From the NCBI RefSeq assembly GCF_023343835.1, contig NC_064443.1:18611501-18675500 (forward strand): DNA of 64,000 nucleotides. The letters run 5' to 3'. Shown here one piece after another: positions 37,013 to 48,630 of the stretch. The notes beneath the pieces are model-generated. The model had not been told where the DNA came from. It worked only from the letters and a program-made list of their open reading frames with translations, and ran no database searches. This DNA is from Lagopus muta. Its lineage: Eukaryota; Chordata; Aves; Galliformes; Phasianidae. The number at the start of each line of letters is the position of its first letter. The first letter of the stretch is position 1. Made by a program: the position numbers and the translations under genes.

Positions 37013-37207
37013 AACCTCAGCCAACAAGTTTGGGGGTGTACAATAACAGCAGAAATGCCTTCAGTGCCCGTCTCCTGGGGGTGCTCCCAGACCCAGGCAA
37101 GATGCTCTCTTTTGCTGCTGGAGAGATTTAAAGCAAAAGCATTCTTGATCTTCAAAAAATGGGCTAAGACTCTTCTGGATACAAAAGGCTTTCCAAATCT
37201 ATCACAG
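37013..37207 (+). other. Candidate exon, unknown protein
   Basis: An acceptor-like 'ttattgccttctgtaatacag' precedes 195 bases (65 codons, phase 0 to phase 0), open throughout, followed by the strong donor CACAG|GTAAGA at 37208. The peptide has a Cys/Ser-rich start and a basic, helix-like second half (for example LLLLERFKAKAFLIFKKW and AKTLLDTKGFPNLSQ). I recognise no domain. The antisense frame is also open, which weakens the case. Confidence 0.28.
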
Positions 37208-40200
37208 GTAAGAACAGAAGAGAAGGCTGCATTTCTGTTCAGTAAAGGGACATCCACCTTCACTTCACACCTCCTGCCTGGTGGAGAGCTACCTTAGATC
37301 TCACCTGCACCCCATCACCAACAGGCACTGCATGTGTTTGCTGCTTAGGTCTGTGGCCACTGAGTGTGAGCAATCACGTCTCCATCAAATGTGAGCTAGA
37401 AAATAAATGGACAATTTAATGGAATGCTATTACAGGCTATTTCCTACTTTGAAAGCAACATTTGGGGTTTGTCCTGATGCTGTTTTCTCATTGAAGCCTG
37501 TGCTTGTCTTCAACCACAGTCTGGCAGGAAGCGAATATTGTGTTGAACAGCACTGCAGCCAACAGATTCACTGCTCTCTTTCACTGTGCCCTCTCTATGC
37601 ACCATATTCTCATGTTGATATTTATTCATGATGTTACATCTTAATTTATTACTGTTCACTAGCAGATACAGAATGGGACAACTTCAATGGTGAAATCAGC
37701 TCCCTTTATGGCTATGAGTTTGTTGATGTTCTCCATTTTTCAGGGAAAAGAAAACAAACCAGAGATTTCTTTCTTTTCTAAAGCATTTCTTTGTATGATG
37801 ACTTCACAGCTGAGTGTGTACCTTAGTGAACCATTCTTCTCCAGAATGTGGCTGTGGGAATGAAGAACTGCTGATCTACAGCACCCAGTGAGTAAGTACC
37901 TGGTACAAACTTTCTCTTTATGGAGCCACACAGGGTCTGTTCACAGTCTCCTTGCAAAAGCTGCCTTGCAATTTAGGGAAGTATGTTATGCTTAGGGTTG
38001 GTTGGAGTTGTGTTCTAATAGCGTTATATGATTTTTCTCCTCGCTATTCCTACCTTCTCTTATTAATAGATCAATACATAATTCTGTGATAATCATTTGT
38101 ATCTCTAAAGAACTTTATCTGCCTCCAACCTGTTCAGCAGCCCAGCACATGGCGTGTTATCTATGGTATTCAGAGGGTACTGCTGGTAATTGATAAATGC
38201 ACTGCAAGTCCGTGGTAATAGGAATGTGGGCTTCTTGCCAATGGTCCACATGTGTGTTCTTTGGTCCTGTGGGAATGTCTCTGAAGAAAAAAATGTTGTT
38301 TGGACTTTGTTCCGCGTGCTGTTGGAAATCACAAAGTTTACTTTCCATCAGTTTAGCACAGATTATTCCAAAGGTTGCTGAGATCATCTGTAGTTTTTCA
38401 TTGGTTTCAACAGGTTATGGATCCTCCTAAATCAAACCCCAGTGACTTACACAGCCTTGAAAGGTTTCTGTAAATTATAGCATCGTAGGGAGGAAACACT
38501 TAACTCTTACTGTAGGGCTTTATATCTGATTTATTTACCCTCTCTGGAGAGTCAGATAAGTGCAATGACTTTCATTTGCTCTTTCAAACAAGAGAGATCC
38601 CAAACTTTGAACTGTTTTGCTTTTTACGTACTTCTGATGATGATGGCAAACATTTTTAAACCTGCCTATGTCTCATGCCTCTTATCTGATAAACACTGTT
38701 GCGAAACAAGGATCTTGAACAAATTCTCTTCTGTTGAAAATTTTGGGCTGAGCCAATTTGTGAGCCACTGCTATAGGCAGCACAGCTGTCAGTACCATTG
38801 GGTCGCTCACCATTTTGATTTGATTTGTATTGATGAAGTTGGCCATTGTCTGTGAACAACGAGTTGCTATTAGCATTTACTCGTACTGCTTTGAGGTTGT
38901 GATGTCCTTTGTGGTGTACAGCTGCAACTCTTTTGTCCTCTGCATGAGAATCATCATCTAAAATGTGCTGCTGTCCATGGGAGCACTTCCATTGCCACTA
39001 GGAATTCAGGTCCTTCAAATGGATCCCAGGTATTTCCTCGCCTATGATGAAATGTGAGGCCTTGATTTTAGTTATCAGCTTATAGCCATTCTTTAGTGGT
39101 TGGGCAGCTTGTGTTTCTGAGGTTAGGTGGAGAAAGTTGGTTGTGTGGTAGAGATTTGCAGACTATATGAGACAGTGTTCCAGAAGAATCAGCAATGGAA
39201 GATGGGATCTGCGTGTGTTCAGAGCACTGCAGAACAAGAATAGCTGGTCTTTCGTGGCATTAATGGAAATCCTAAGAAAAAGTGCATTGGGTGATTCTTC
39301 AGAAACACAACATGCATAACAATGGTTCCTTGTCTCTTTCTTCTTATGTAAGGTTTGAGGACAGAAAATATGGTGGATAACTTGGATCCAAATATTTAAT
39401 GGAATATAAAATCTGTTCTTATAATGTAGTGCTATTTTAGACAGCTTATTAACATTTTATATAGTGTACAGTGTATGAAAGTAATGGTCCAATTATTTAT
39501 GTGGCAAGACATCCCTAAAAATGTTCATATTCATTCTGAATGTTTTAATAAGGTACTAAAAAATACCATAATCCTCCGACACTAAAGGTTTTCTTGGTAA
39601 CAGTCCTCAATTATATCCATACTACAGTTTACTTTAACATCCTCATTAAACCTACTTTTTCATGTTTTAAGCAAGTCGCCTTATTGCAGTTAAATGACAC
39701 CATTAAATCATATCCGATTTCTAAACATCCACTCTGACAATGAAAACTTTAGCAGCAGAACTGCAAATGACAGAGACATGCTGCAGATGTTTCTGTATGT
39801 GCTGATATATACCAAACATCTACAGCTGCCTATGTGCCAGTGTAGAACGTATATTATGTGGTTATATGGATGTATGTATGCATGATAACGTGTCTCTGAG
39901 AGGCGTATTTATCCAGTGAAATGAGTAAATTCTTGGCCAGTTTTGGATTTGGCCAGTTTGGGCCAAGTGTTGGATTCAGGTCATTTTTGTGTGGTAAACA
40001 CGAAGAAGAGTTCTGGTGGAAGTATTCATATGATCTCCAGCAGCAGCAGTAGAACTTTGTTGGAAGTGTGTGATCCTCTCAGGTCAAACACAGGAAAGCT
40101 TTAAGTGTTTAAAAGCGAACCCCATTTTTAAACCAGTATTTACAAGTTAATTCGATGACGTTACTTTGGTCTTCAAGATCCACAGATCAAGTGTACTAAA

Positions 40201-40860
40201 TAGCAAAAGTGCAGATATCAAACGGATACGGACCCACCCCCAGCAGGCGATGTCCAGCCCTCATTCTCACCCCCCAGCTCCATAGAGCTCTCCCATTTTT
40301 CAGATGTCTGCTGCTTTCGTTGGGATTCTTACGAATTCAGCTTCTGGCACTGTAGGGGGTGTTGATTGATTTGGATGCTAATCCAAATGTGAGGCAGCTG
40401 TTACGCCCACTGGCTTCAGTAAAGTTAATCTAGCCCATGAAAGCCTTGTAAAAAGCCAGACAGTTCCACTGCAGTGTAGGAGGAATTTCCTGCGGCAAGG
40501 TGATCGCAGTGTGGGGTGTCACCCTTCTGTCCAGCACTTCCATGCTGTGCTGGGCCAAAAAGGTGGGAGGTATTTATAGCCATGCTCGAAATCTGATTTG
40601 TTGATATGAATGTTGTGTAGAGCAGTGGTTGTGCTGTTATTAAAGACTCATAGCTGCAGGGGACAGCTTATACAAGGTTATTACACCTCATAGCCATACG
40701 TCAGCCCCAGCCGCTTCCCGGCGATGGATAGCAGGATTCCTGCATCTCCAGGAGAAGGCCCTGTGATTACCACCAGTAATTATCACTGTCTGCCTCTCTC
40801 TATATGACATGAGCGTATCTGTGAGCATGGTCCTTTTCACTCCATCTAAATGCACGAGCA
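37208..40860. other. Unique non-coding stretch
   Basis: No gene or dispersed repeat was recognised. The part from 39350 to 39720 is strongly AT-rich. ORFs are short and overlapping. Confidence 0.5.
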
Positions 40861-41080
40861 TTCATGTGAGCACATATTAACTGCCAAACACAATATTGAA
40901 CACAGAATTTGTTTCTTCATTTAATATATGCAACAGAATTAAATTAAACCTTACCATAAGCAGGGCAGACTTTAGTTATTAATCCTCCCAAGAGCAACTG
41001 TAATTATTTTTGCCAGCACTAATTTCATTTGCATACATATTGTTAAATTGCAAATCACAGTGAACCAAGAAGAGTTTCTG
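40860..41080. promoter_or_regulatory. Candidate enhancer: homeodomain, OTX-type and octamer sites
   Basis: Within 60 bases lie TAATCC at 40980-40985 (bicoid/OTX/PITX-type core), TAATTA at 41001-41006 and an octamer ATTTGCAT at 41027-41034. They sit in a repeat-free AT-rich tract almost without CpG. The combination resembles conserved developmental enhancers. Conservation is not testable here. Confidence 0.35.
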
Positions 41081-44000
41081 TATGCTTAGTTAAATTGAGC
41101 AGTGCTGCTTGAGTACATGGACTGTAGTAGCTAAAGCGCTAATTTTAAGGGGAGAAAAAAGCAGCAACACGCAGAATAAAAAGGCAAATGAACATCTCTG
41201 AGTGTTTTCTGTTCTCTCTGTTGTTTGCAAGAAACTTCCAGAGAGAGATTGCTGCCCCAGACATGGCTTGAGCCACTGGGTTTGTCCTTCGGAGCAGGAC
41301 TGAGTGTGGCTCAGCACACCAACCAACCCATAAAGAACCATCACAAAGCATGGGTGCCTCCCTACTGCCCTGCTGTAGTTCTGCAATAGCAGTGAAACAT
41401 TCAGGCAGTGTTCTGGAGAGGACTGAGTGCTAAGTTAACATTAATCTGCATGAACACCAATTTGGAGATCCTAACTGTAGATCGGGCTCGCTGATAACCC
41501 CACTTGTTAGGTGTCCTGCTTTTGTTTTTTATTTGTTCTTCAGCTGCAACTGAAAAATAAGTGTAATAGGACTTTGTCTCACATTCTGTGCATGTTGTAT
41601 TTAGCACTTATACACAACGCAAGACTGTCAGACAGAAGATGTGAGCAGATATTTCACTTGAGCTAGTTCCCATTACAATCTATTATAAAGCTTTGCTCTG
41701 TCTCTTAATTTCTTATTGCAAATGATTGTTTTGGCCTGGGCTGAGGCAGTGTGCCTTTTTCTTGTTGGCTGTAGTTACTTTTGGAAGCCAAAAAAGTAAA
41801 GATCTGGCATAAGAAAACTGATGGTTTTTCCTTTCCCTCTTCTTTCAAGACCTAGTGCCAGTTTTAGCATTTGGAACAGTCAGATGTGTGGTTAGAGACT
41901 GTTGAATGGGACAACCTGGACTTTGGATTTGCCTTATGTTAGGAAGTTTTCATCATTTTTGTTGGGATTTGCTGAGAGAATTAATATGTGGTGGATGATA
42001 AAGGGAAGAAGATGGGCTGAGTCCTATTTGTCTGGGCTAGCAGCAGTGCAAAGCCAACTGCTCCACAAACAACGGGGCACTGCTTCATTGCAGTTCTTCT
42101 GCATAGAAGAAATAATCAGCCTCACGTGGGGTGTGAGAGTTGGACTTCTTTCCTTCCTTTTTCAGTGGACCCATGAGACTCACCTGGGTGTCCCTTCAGT
42201 TTTCCTGATGATCTTTTTGACAGTGAGCACTTAGCCCAAGGATGGCTGAAAGCAATTAGGAGGATAAAAAACTGCCATGTGCTGAAATGGAGATGACTTG
42301 TGTTTGCTATTGCAGCGTGCCCAGCAGTGCATTACTTTCGCAAAGTACCCAAACGCATCCCTGTGAGACTGTTAAACCGAGATAATTTAACCTGGAGAAA
42401 TTGAGAAAACAGACCTGTTAATAAAGGGAAAGTTGCCAAGAAGTGGGGAGGAGAAGGAGGACGTGGCTGTATCTCAAAGCCACAGCTGGGAACTGCACAA
42501 AGCTTTTCTCCTTCTCAACAGGCAGAGTGAAATAAATTGGTTTTATTAAAGGAAATCTGTTCGGGTGTTTTTTTTTCCCATAAGAGGGCTCAAAAGGCAG
42601 AGAACAATAACAAAGAAACGGTCAGTGTAATTTCTTAATGCATAGCATATAAAACGGGTTCTTCTTTACAAATAACAAACTGAGGTAACATCCAGAGAGC
42701 AAGTCTGTCGGTCGCATCCTCGAAGATGCTGTGCATGTAGTCAGAAACGATCCGACTGTTCTGCCTTTGAATCAGAGCTCTCCAGTGCCATCCAACCTTC
42801 TAAGCTTCACCCTGACCTCTTATTTCCCAGCTTATTTCTGAGCAAGGTTTACCTGTTCCTTTCAGTTACTTACGTTAGATTTCTATAAGTTGCTGAAACT
42901 CACATGTGGTGCACACTTTTCTTGCTTGAAGAATTTATTGAAGCATAATGTTGCTAGCGAGAAAAGAGCACAATTTTGGTTTTAATGCAAAGGGTATAAA
43001 AGAAAAAAATCCCATTGCTCCCTTGTCATATTTGCACTTTCTGTGAAGTGCTGCATGTCAGATTGACCTTGGGCTGGAATGGGGAACGCAGAGCAGTTAT
43101 TAACAGTGTGGGCATCCATGTAATCTTTCATCAAGAAATAAAGAAGGAAAATAAAGTCCTTGGCTTAGTAGGGTTTTATAAACACACAGAGGGTTACACG
43201 CTGTAACTCTGCAGATAAAAGCAAGTTAAGGAAGGACATCTCATGGAGGGTTTTATAACCAAGCAAGAAAATGCTGTAAGAAATTACATATGTCAAGTGA
43301 GAAGTGCATGTGTTTCTTCCAACTCTGCCAGCAGCTGAGCTGCAGACTGCTTGGGAGGAAGAGAATGAGGGATTGCCATTAAAAATACATTGCAAGGAAG
43401 CAGGAGAGTTGTCATGGGGACACAGGTTTGTGAAAACCCACAGCTGTGTGCAGCATCTCCTCCAGCTCCCTGGCTGGGGATGGAGGTGTCACCCAACCCT
43501 CCAGGGGATCACGAAACAGGAATGGGAAGCAGCCCTTGCTCTGCCTGCCCCTTCCATGGCTCCACGCCGTGGTTTGCAGTTGTACTCAATGCAGTAATCA
43601 CAGGTATTTGTCAGCATGATGGGAACTTCTGGAGTGCTTTGTTTTAGCAAATATGAATGTAATTTCTCACTGGGAATCTTCTGCATGATCCATGCTACAT
43701 GAACTCTTTTATGATGACAGTACCACTGTCAGTGTCTCCAGAGTGTATTTAAAACTTGGTTCTTCCCAGAATCTCAAAGTTGAAATGGAGCATTGGAGCC
43801 ATGTGGATTTTAAAGCACTGTTTCTTTTCCAGATCAACGGCAATGAAGTGATGGAGAAAGAATCCATTAGCAACAAACTTTGTATTTGTGTCTGCCACTG
43901 CAGAAGCAGATGCTGTTGGAGCCTTGCTGGACTCCTGCTGTTCTGTAGGTATCACAATATGGGGTAGGAATGAGTTATTTCGTGCAGTTTCCCAAATCAG

Positions 44001-47000
44001 TAATCCTCAGCATTTGAATGCAGAAGTCTTCTATTGCTTTTATCACTTCTGAACTTGCTCACGAGAGCAAGCTTCTGCATGGGGTACTTGTATCACATTT
44101 AATCCCATGTAACCTTTTTTCCTTTGGAAATGTCAAGGATGGATTTTTAAATTCTTTCTGCTTTTTCATGGAATAGAAATTTTTTGCCTTCGCTTTCTGC
44201 AGCAAAAAATGTTATGGCTGCAGATGTCTTCAGCCCCACTGCAGAAAACAGTTGACAAAGAGATGTCCCAGTCTGTAGCACAACCTCTGAATGAGCGGCA
44301 TAGTTTGTGCTGCAGTTTTTGTGAATTGAATTCTTTCTTTCTAGATTTTGAACCAAAAGATGTGCTTTAATTGCATGCACTGTTCTTGTTTGTTTGTTTG
44401 TTTCTTTGTTTTCATTTCTTTTTAATTTTTGGTTAACTTTAATAATAAAATAGGAAGAAAATGTATTGAATGTGTAGATGTATATATCTGTTGTCTTGTG
44501 CCTTTGAATGGAAGGTCAATGAGTTGGATGAGCTGTGCACGAACTGACTTTGAAATTTTGGCGAATAATGCAAACTTCATTGGAAAAAAGAGCATCCCTT
44601 GAATCAAGGCCATGAAGATAGCACCTGCAAAGGGAAAAAATATGGACAGTTGCTTTAGGAGCCGAGTGTTCAAAATAGGAGGGAGGTAGGTTGGGTGTCA
44701 AATGGTCGTGCTGTTTGAATCCATTGAGCTATGAACTTGTAGCTGCTCCGTGGGCAGTGCAAGGCTCCAGTAATACGTTGCAGGACATTTCAGTAATACC
44801 TTTATCCCATAGATTTGCTCAAAGCAAAAAGTCTAAGTTCTGGAGAACCTCTGTTATTTAATTAAATATCTCTCCTTCTGTATTTCTACGTGTAAAGCAA
44901 ATTCGAAACTTAAAAAAAGGTAACTTTAATTTTGTCCCAGAGCTCTGAATGGTTTCTAGAGCCTCTATCTTTTAAGTGTTGTGACACCGGGGAACCAATT
45001 ATAACATCATTAATCGATGTGTTTGAATGGGGTGGGACATAAAACCTGGCTGAGAGCAGCTGAGATCTGAAGGAAAGGAGGATTTAAATGCTGGTGGAGA
45101 GTGCTGAGTTCCCCTTGCTCTATTCCCTTGCTTGGCTTCCTATAGGTCTGACTTTGGAAGTGTTCAGGCACCTGAAGAAGTACCTGGAAAACCCAGCTCC
45201 TTCTGAACACGTGGGAAGCCGATTTGTGCCTTAAGCTTTCATGCCTTTCAGGTGTTTAAGTGCTTATACTCATGGGCTGCTGGCACTGTGAGAGGTTTGC
45301 CTGCACTTATCTGCCCCACACGACCGGCTGCTCCCAAGCAAACCTCGGATAATCCCAATTGCTTTGGCTGTGCAGCCCATGTGCAGTTGTGTATTTAATT
45401 CCCATTGCACTTTGCTGAGTGCAGATTTGTTCTCATTCTGCTCCAGGGAGGATTCAGTGCTCTCTTCTCTTTTTTACCCTCTTTGCACGCAAAAGATATT
45501 TCACAGATAAGGTGATACGTCCTGAGCAGCTTGTGAGGAGCTCTGCAACAAGCACTGTGCTAAGCAGCCATGCTGTGACATCCTATTGCTCACAGTGACA
45601 TTACAGCAAAACTTTCCCTGACAAAGGAGCCTGCAGCCAAAGGAGCCCATTCTGCCTGTAGCAGTTGTCCCAAGAATCACTAAATACATCTTCAAGCACT
45701 GTGGGCACTGCTTCAACCATGGGCTGGTGCTTGAGCCCCATTCTGAAGAGGGCACAAGAAGGCTCTCACCATAAGCAAACTGCTCCTCTGACAGCTCTCG
45801 GCCAGAACTGCAAATGCTCCCTCCTTGAGGTGCTTGGAACCTCCACCAGCCATAGACCAGCTATGGAGGAGGCTGCAGTGTGCGGTCACAGGGATTTAAT
45901 TCTCCCACAGTAGAACAGAAGGTCTTTTAAAAAAAGGAAAGCCTTTGATCTGGCTGAAACCTTTGATGGTTTGAATACATGGTGCCTCCAGATGAGAGGT
46001 TGCATGTGTATCTTCTCTGTTTATTCCTCCAGAAGGTGCAAAAGCCCTTTTTACTTCTTAAATTGGAGTGTAAATGACAGAGAGAGTGCATCTTCTGTTG
46101 GCAGGCCACCATAATCCAATAGGAGCCTGAGTTTAAGTGGCATACAGATTCCACCCACAGTGAGCCCTTCCTCACACAGCATCCCTCCTCCATCTGCTCC
46201 CGAGGGAGGGGATGGCTCAGTGGGTGCTGCACTGCTGTGCTGCTCAGAGCTGCAGGGGGTTGGGCTTGGATTGCTCCATCATAGACATTCTCCCCTCTCA
46301 CAGCAGGTAGAAGTCCTTTTCTTTTTTAACATATGAGATTTAATAGCGGCTCGGAGACAGAATGCTGGCTACGTGCAGCTGTGGGAGCACAGCTCTGATG
46401 GGGATTCCAGTGTTCCCCAGTGGGAGCTCCAGATGCCCCACTATATTGGGCTGCATACAGGTGGCATCTCGGTTACATGTGAACATGCAGGCTTCCATCT
46501 GCCAGCATGGCGTGCTGCCTGGTCAGTAGAAACCCTCTGCAGCTTTGGTCCTGAATATTGGGATTTCTAAGCCTCATTTACTCTCTGGATGGGATGATTT
46601 TGTCTGAGGAGTTTTTTTGAGTCTGATTTCCTGCCACGTTTGTGTCTTTTTTCCAGTTATTGCAGCACATTCAGATGTTATCACTTCACAAGTTTAAATT
46701 GCTGATGAGTAGACAGAGGGATTTCCTCCCACCTGTTGTTCTGTTAAGAGGAGCAGATGTTGGTAAATTCCAGAAATATAATTCTAGAATGGGATTCTTC
46801 ATTCCTTTTCATGTTTCAGTCCTCTGAGAAATGAAGTCAATGCGGTGCCTTGTGACCCAAGTGCTTATGCAGGAAAAGAATGCCATTAAACAACCCTGTG
46901 CCCCAAGACTGCGTCCTCTTAATTGTAAACGCCAACTAATTTCTCTGATGGCAGCGGAAGAACCATGCAGTAATTGCAGTGGGCCAAAAGGAAATATTAC

Positions 47001-47140
47001 TGCTAAGTGCAAAGCTGTAAAACTGTCCCAAGCATTATTTTTTCATACCACAGAATCTCTTATACTCCATTCAGGAACAGAGAAGCCAAGTACCCCACAG
47101 TAATTGAATTGCATATCCCAGGAAACAGAAATCTTATTTT
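41081..47140. other. Unique non-coding stretch
   Basis: No gene or dispersed repeat was recognised over about 6 kb. ORFs up to 124 codons (45927-46301, minus) show no domain. A TTTG simple repeat lies at 44386-44427. The region around 46840-47100 is open for 90 codons and has a CNE-like texture, but no splice context was found. Confidence 0.5.
44386..44427. repeat. TTTG/TTTC simple repeat
   Basis: Four to five TTTG units continue into a T-rich imperfect tract. It is short and interrupted. Confidence 0.8.
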
Positions 47141-47310
47141 TCTCTGTATGCAAATAGCATTTCTATTACAGCAAGGAGAAGCGTGTTTTGTTGCTTTTTT
47201 TTCCCTTCTTTTAGCTGATTCAGAAAACAGTTGTTATAATTGCACAATTTATGTAATTACTTATGCAACTGTAGTAATTGCACATGCAAATATGAGATGA
47301 TTCTCACATT
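47140..47310. promoter_or_regulatory. Candidate enhancer: repeated TAATTGCAC with two octamers
   Basis: The nine-base word TAATTGCAC occurs twice on the same strand (47237-47245 and 47275-47283). Between them lies the palindrome GTAATTAC (47253-47260). One octamer ATGCAAAT directly follows the second copy (47284-47291) and another is at 47148-47155. The dense, spaced and partly repeated arrangement suggests a multi-site regulatory element for POU/homeodomain or C/EBP-like factors. The function is inferred. Confidence 0.4.
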
Positions 47311-48350
47311 ATAAAACTTCTGTGAGCAGTTACAGTGCATTCTGATGTTGTTTGGGCACGTAACTGTATGAGTGTATTGCACCTCAGAGTTCCATGCAGC
47401 ATCTTACCTGCTTACTTATTTGATAACAATGCTGTCACCTAATCGCAGAGTAGATTTTTTACAAGGTAAGCAATAAAAATAATCAGTTCACTATTATATT
47501 CAGGGCTGAGAAAACATTATTTCTTAGCTGCGGTTTATTTTATGGGCAGAAAAAGAACCCTCTGCTAAAGGTGAAACCTCCTTTAAGCTCCAGTTGTTTG
47601 GCAGCAATCAGGGTACAGAGTGCTTTGCACGCTCCTGAAGGGAACATGCCGAGCAATTGCAAAGTGTGTTTTTTAAACCTGTTGTTGCTAATAACAGAAT
47701 TTTAGTTGTAATGATCTTTTTTTTTCCTCCACCTTCTTTACCTCTTTCCAGTTTTCTTAGGATGGAGACACATGGCCTGCGGACAGGTGGAGTCCAAGAG
47801 TCAGTGAGTGCTGTGACGCTTTGCAGCCACAGAACAGCAGTGTTCTGACTGCCAGCTGCAGGGCAGTGCAATGGAGCTGCCTGCACCCAGGTGAGATATC
47901 AGTGCTTCTTAATTCCTCCTTCAGCTCCTTTCTCTCCTCTCCCTCAGCGTCTGGCATAGGACACTGGCTGTGTGCTTTGATGGTGCCATCAAAGCTTTCT
48001 GGGGAGCTGGTGGGACCAGACCAAAACAGTGGTACAGATGTATTTGATTTATTACTTTTATTGACTTCTGCCATTCCAGAGCTGGAGCGATCTGAAGCTC
48101 CACGTCAGCTTATCAAGGAGTCTCAGAATTGATGAGGCAAGTAAAATCTCAGATCAGAATGTGGAAATAGAGCACAAGATCTGGTCTTGGAGCTGGGTGG
48201 GGACACCTGAAGGGCCGGCAGGTTGCAGCATGCTGCAGGGAGAATCTCTGCTGCAGATAGGGACAGCTGCAGGAAGGAGGGAATTGCCATGGTGCAGTGG
48301 GGTTGTGTCCTGAGGTGGGACAGCGTGCACAACCCTCAGAGCATCAGGTG
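47311..48350. other. Unique non-coding stretch
   Basis: No gene was recognised. A T/C-rich tract lies at 47708-47752, and overlapping ORFs of about 100 codons cover both strands at 47757-48132 without any recognised domain. Confidence 0.5.
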
Positions 48351-48630
48351 ATCATAGAATGGCCCGAGTTGCAAAGGCCCACAGTGCTCATCCAGCTCCA
48401 ACCCCCTGCTGTGTGCAGGTCACCAACCAGCAGCCCAGGCTGCCCAGAGCCACATCCAGCCTGGCCTTGAATGCCTGCAGGGATGGGGCATCCACAGCCT
48501 CCTTGGGCAGCCAGTTCCAGTGCCTTGCCACCCTCTGGGTGAAAAACATCCTCCTAATATCCAACCTAAACCTCCCATGTCTGAGCTTAAAATCATTCCC
48601 CCCAGGCCTAACAGCATCCTTCTGTTTAGT
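48351..48630 (-). mobile_element. CR1 LINE fragment, longest copy in window
   Basis: The complement of about 280 bases of CR1. It starts with 'atcatagaatggcccgagtt', then 'gcccagagccacatccagcc', 'tgaatgcctgcagggatggg', 'gcagccagttccagtgcc', 'gtgaaaaacatcctcctaat' and 'atccaacctaaacctcccat'. It extends from the 3' tail into the end of the reverse-transcriptase ORF region. It is the best-preserved copy here and probably the youngest, but it is still heavily 5'-truncated and has no coding capacity. Confidence 0.95.

Noticed and set aside
41055-41066. TCACAGTGAACC, identical to the first twelve bases of miR-128
   Set aside because: The mature match stops after twelve bases and no complementary arm forming a hairpin is visible in the flanks, so it is probably coincidence.
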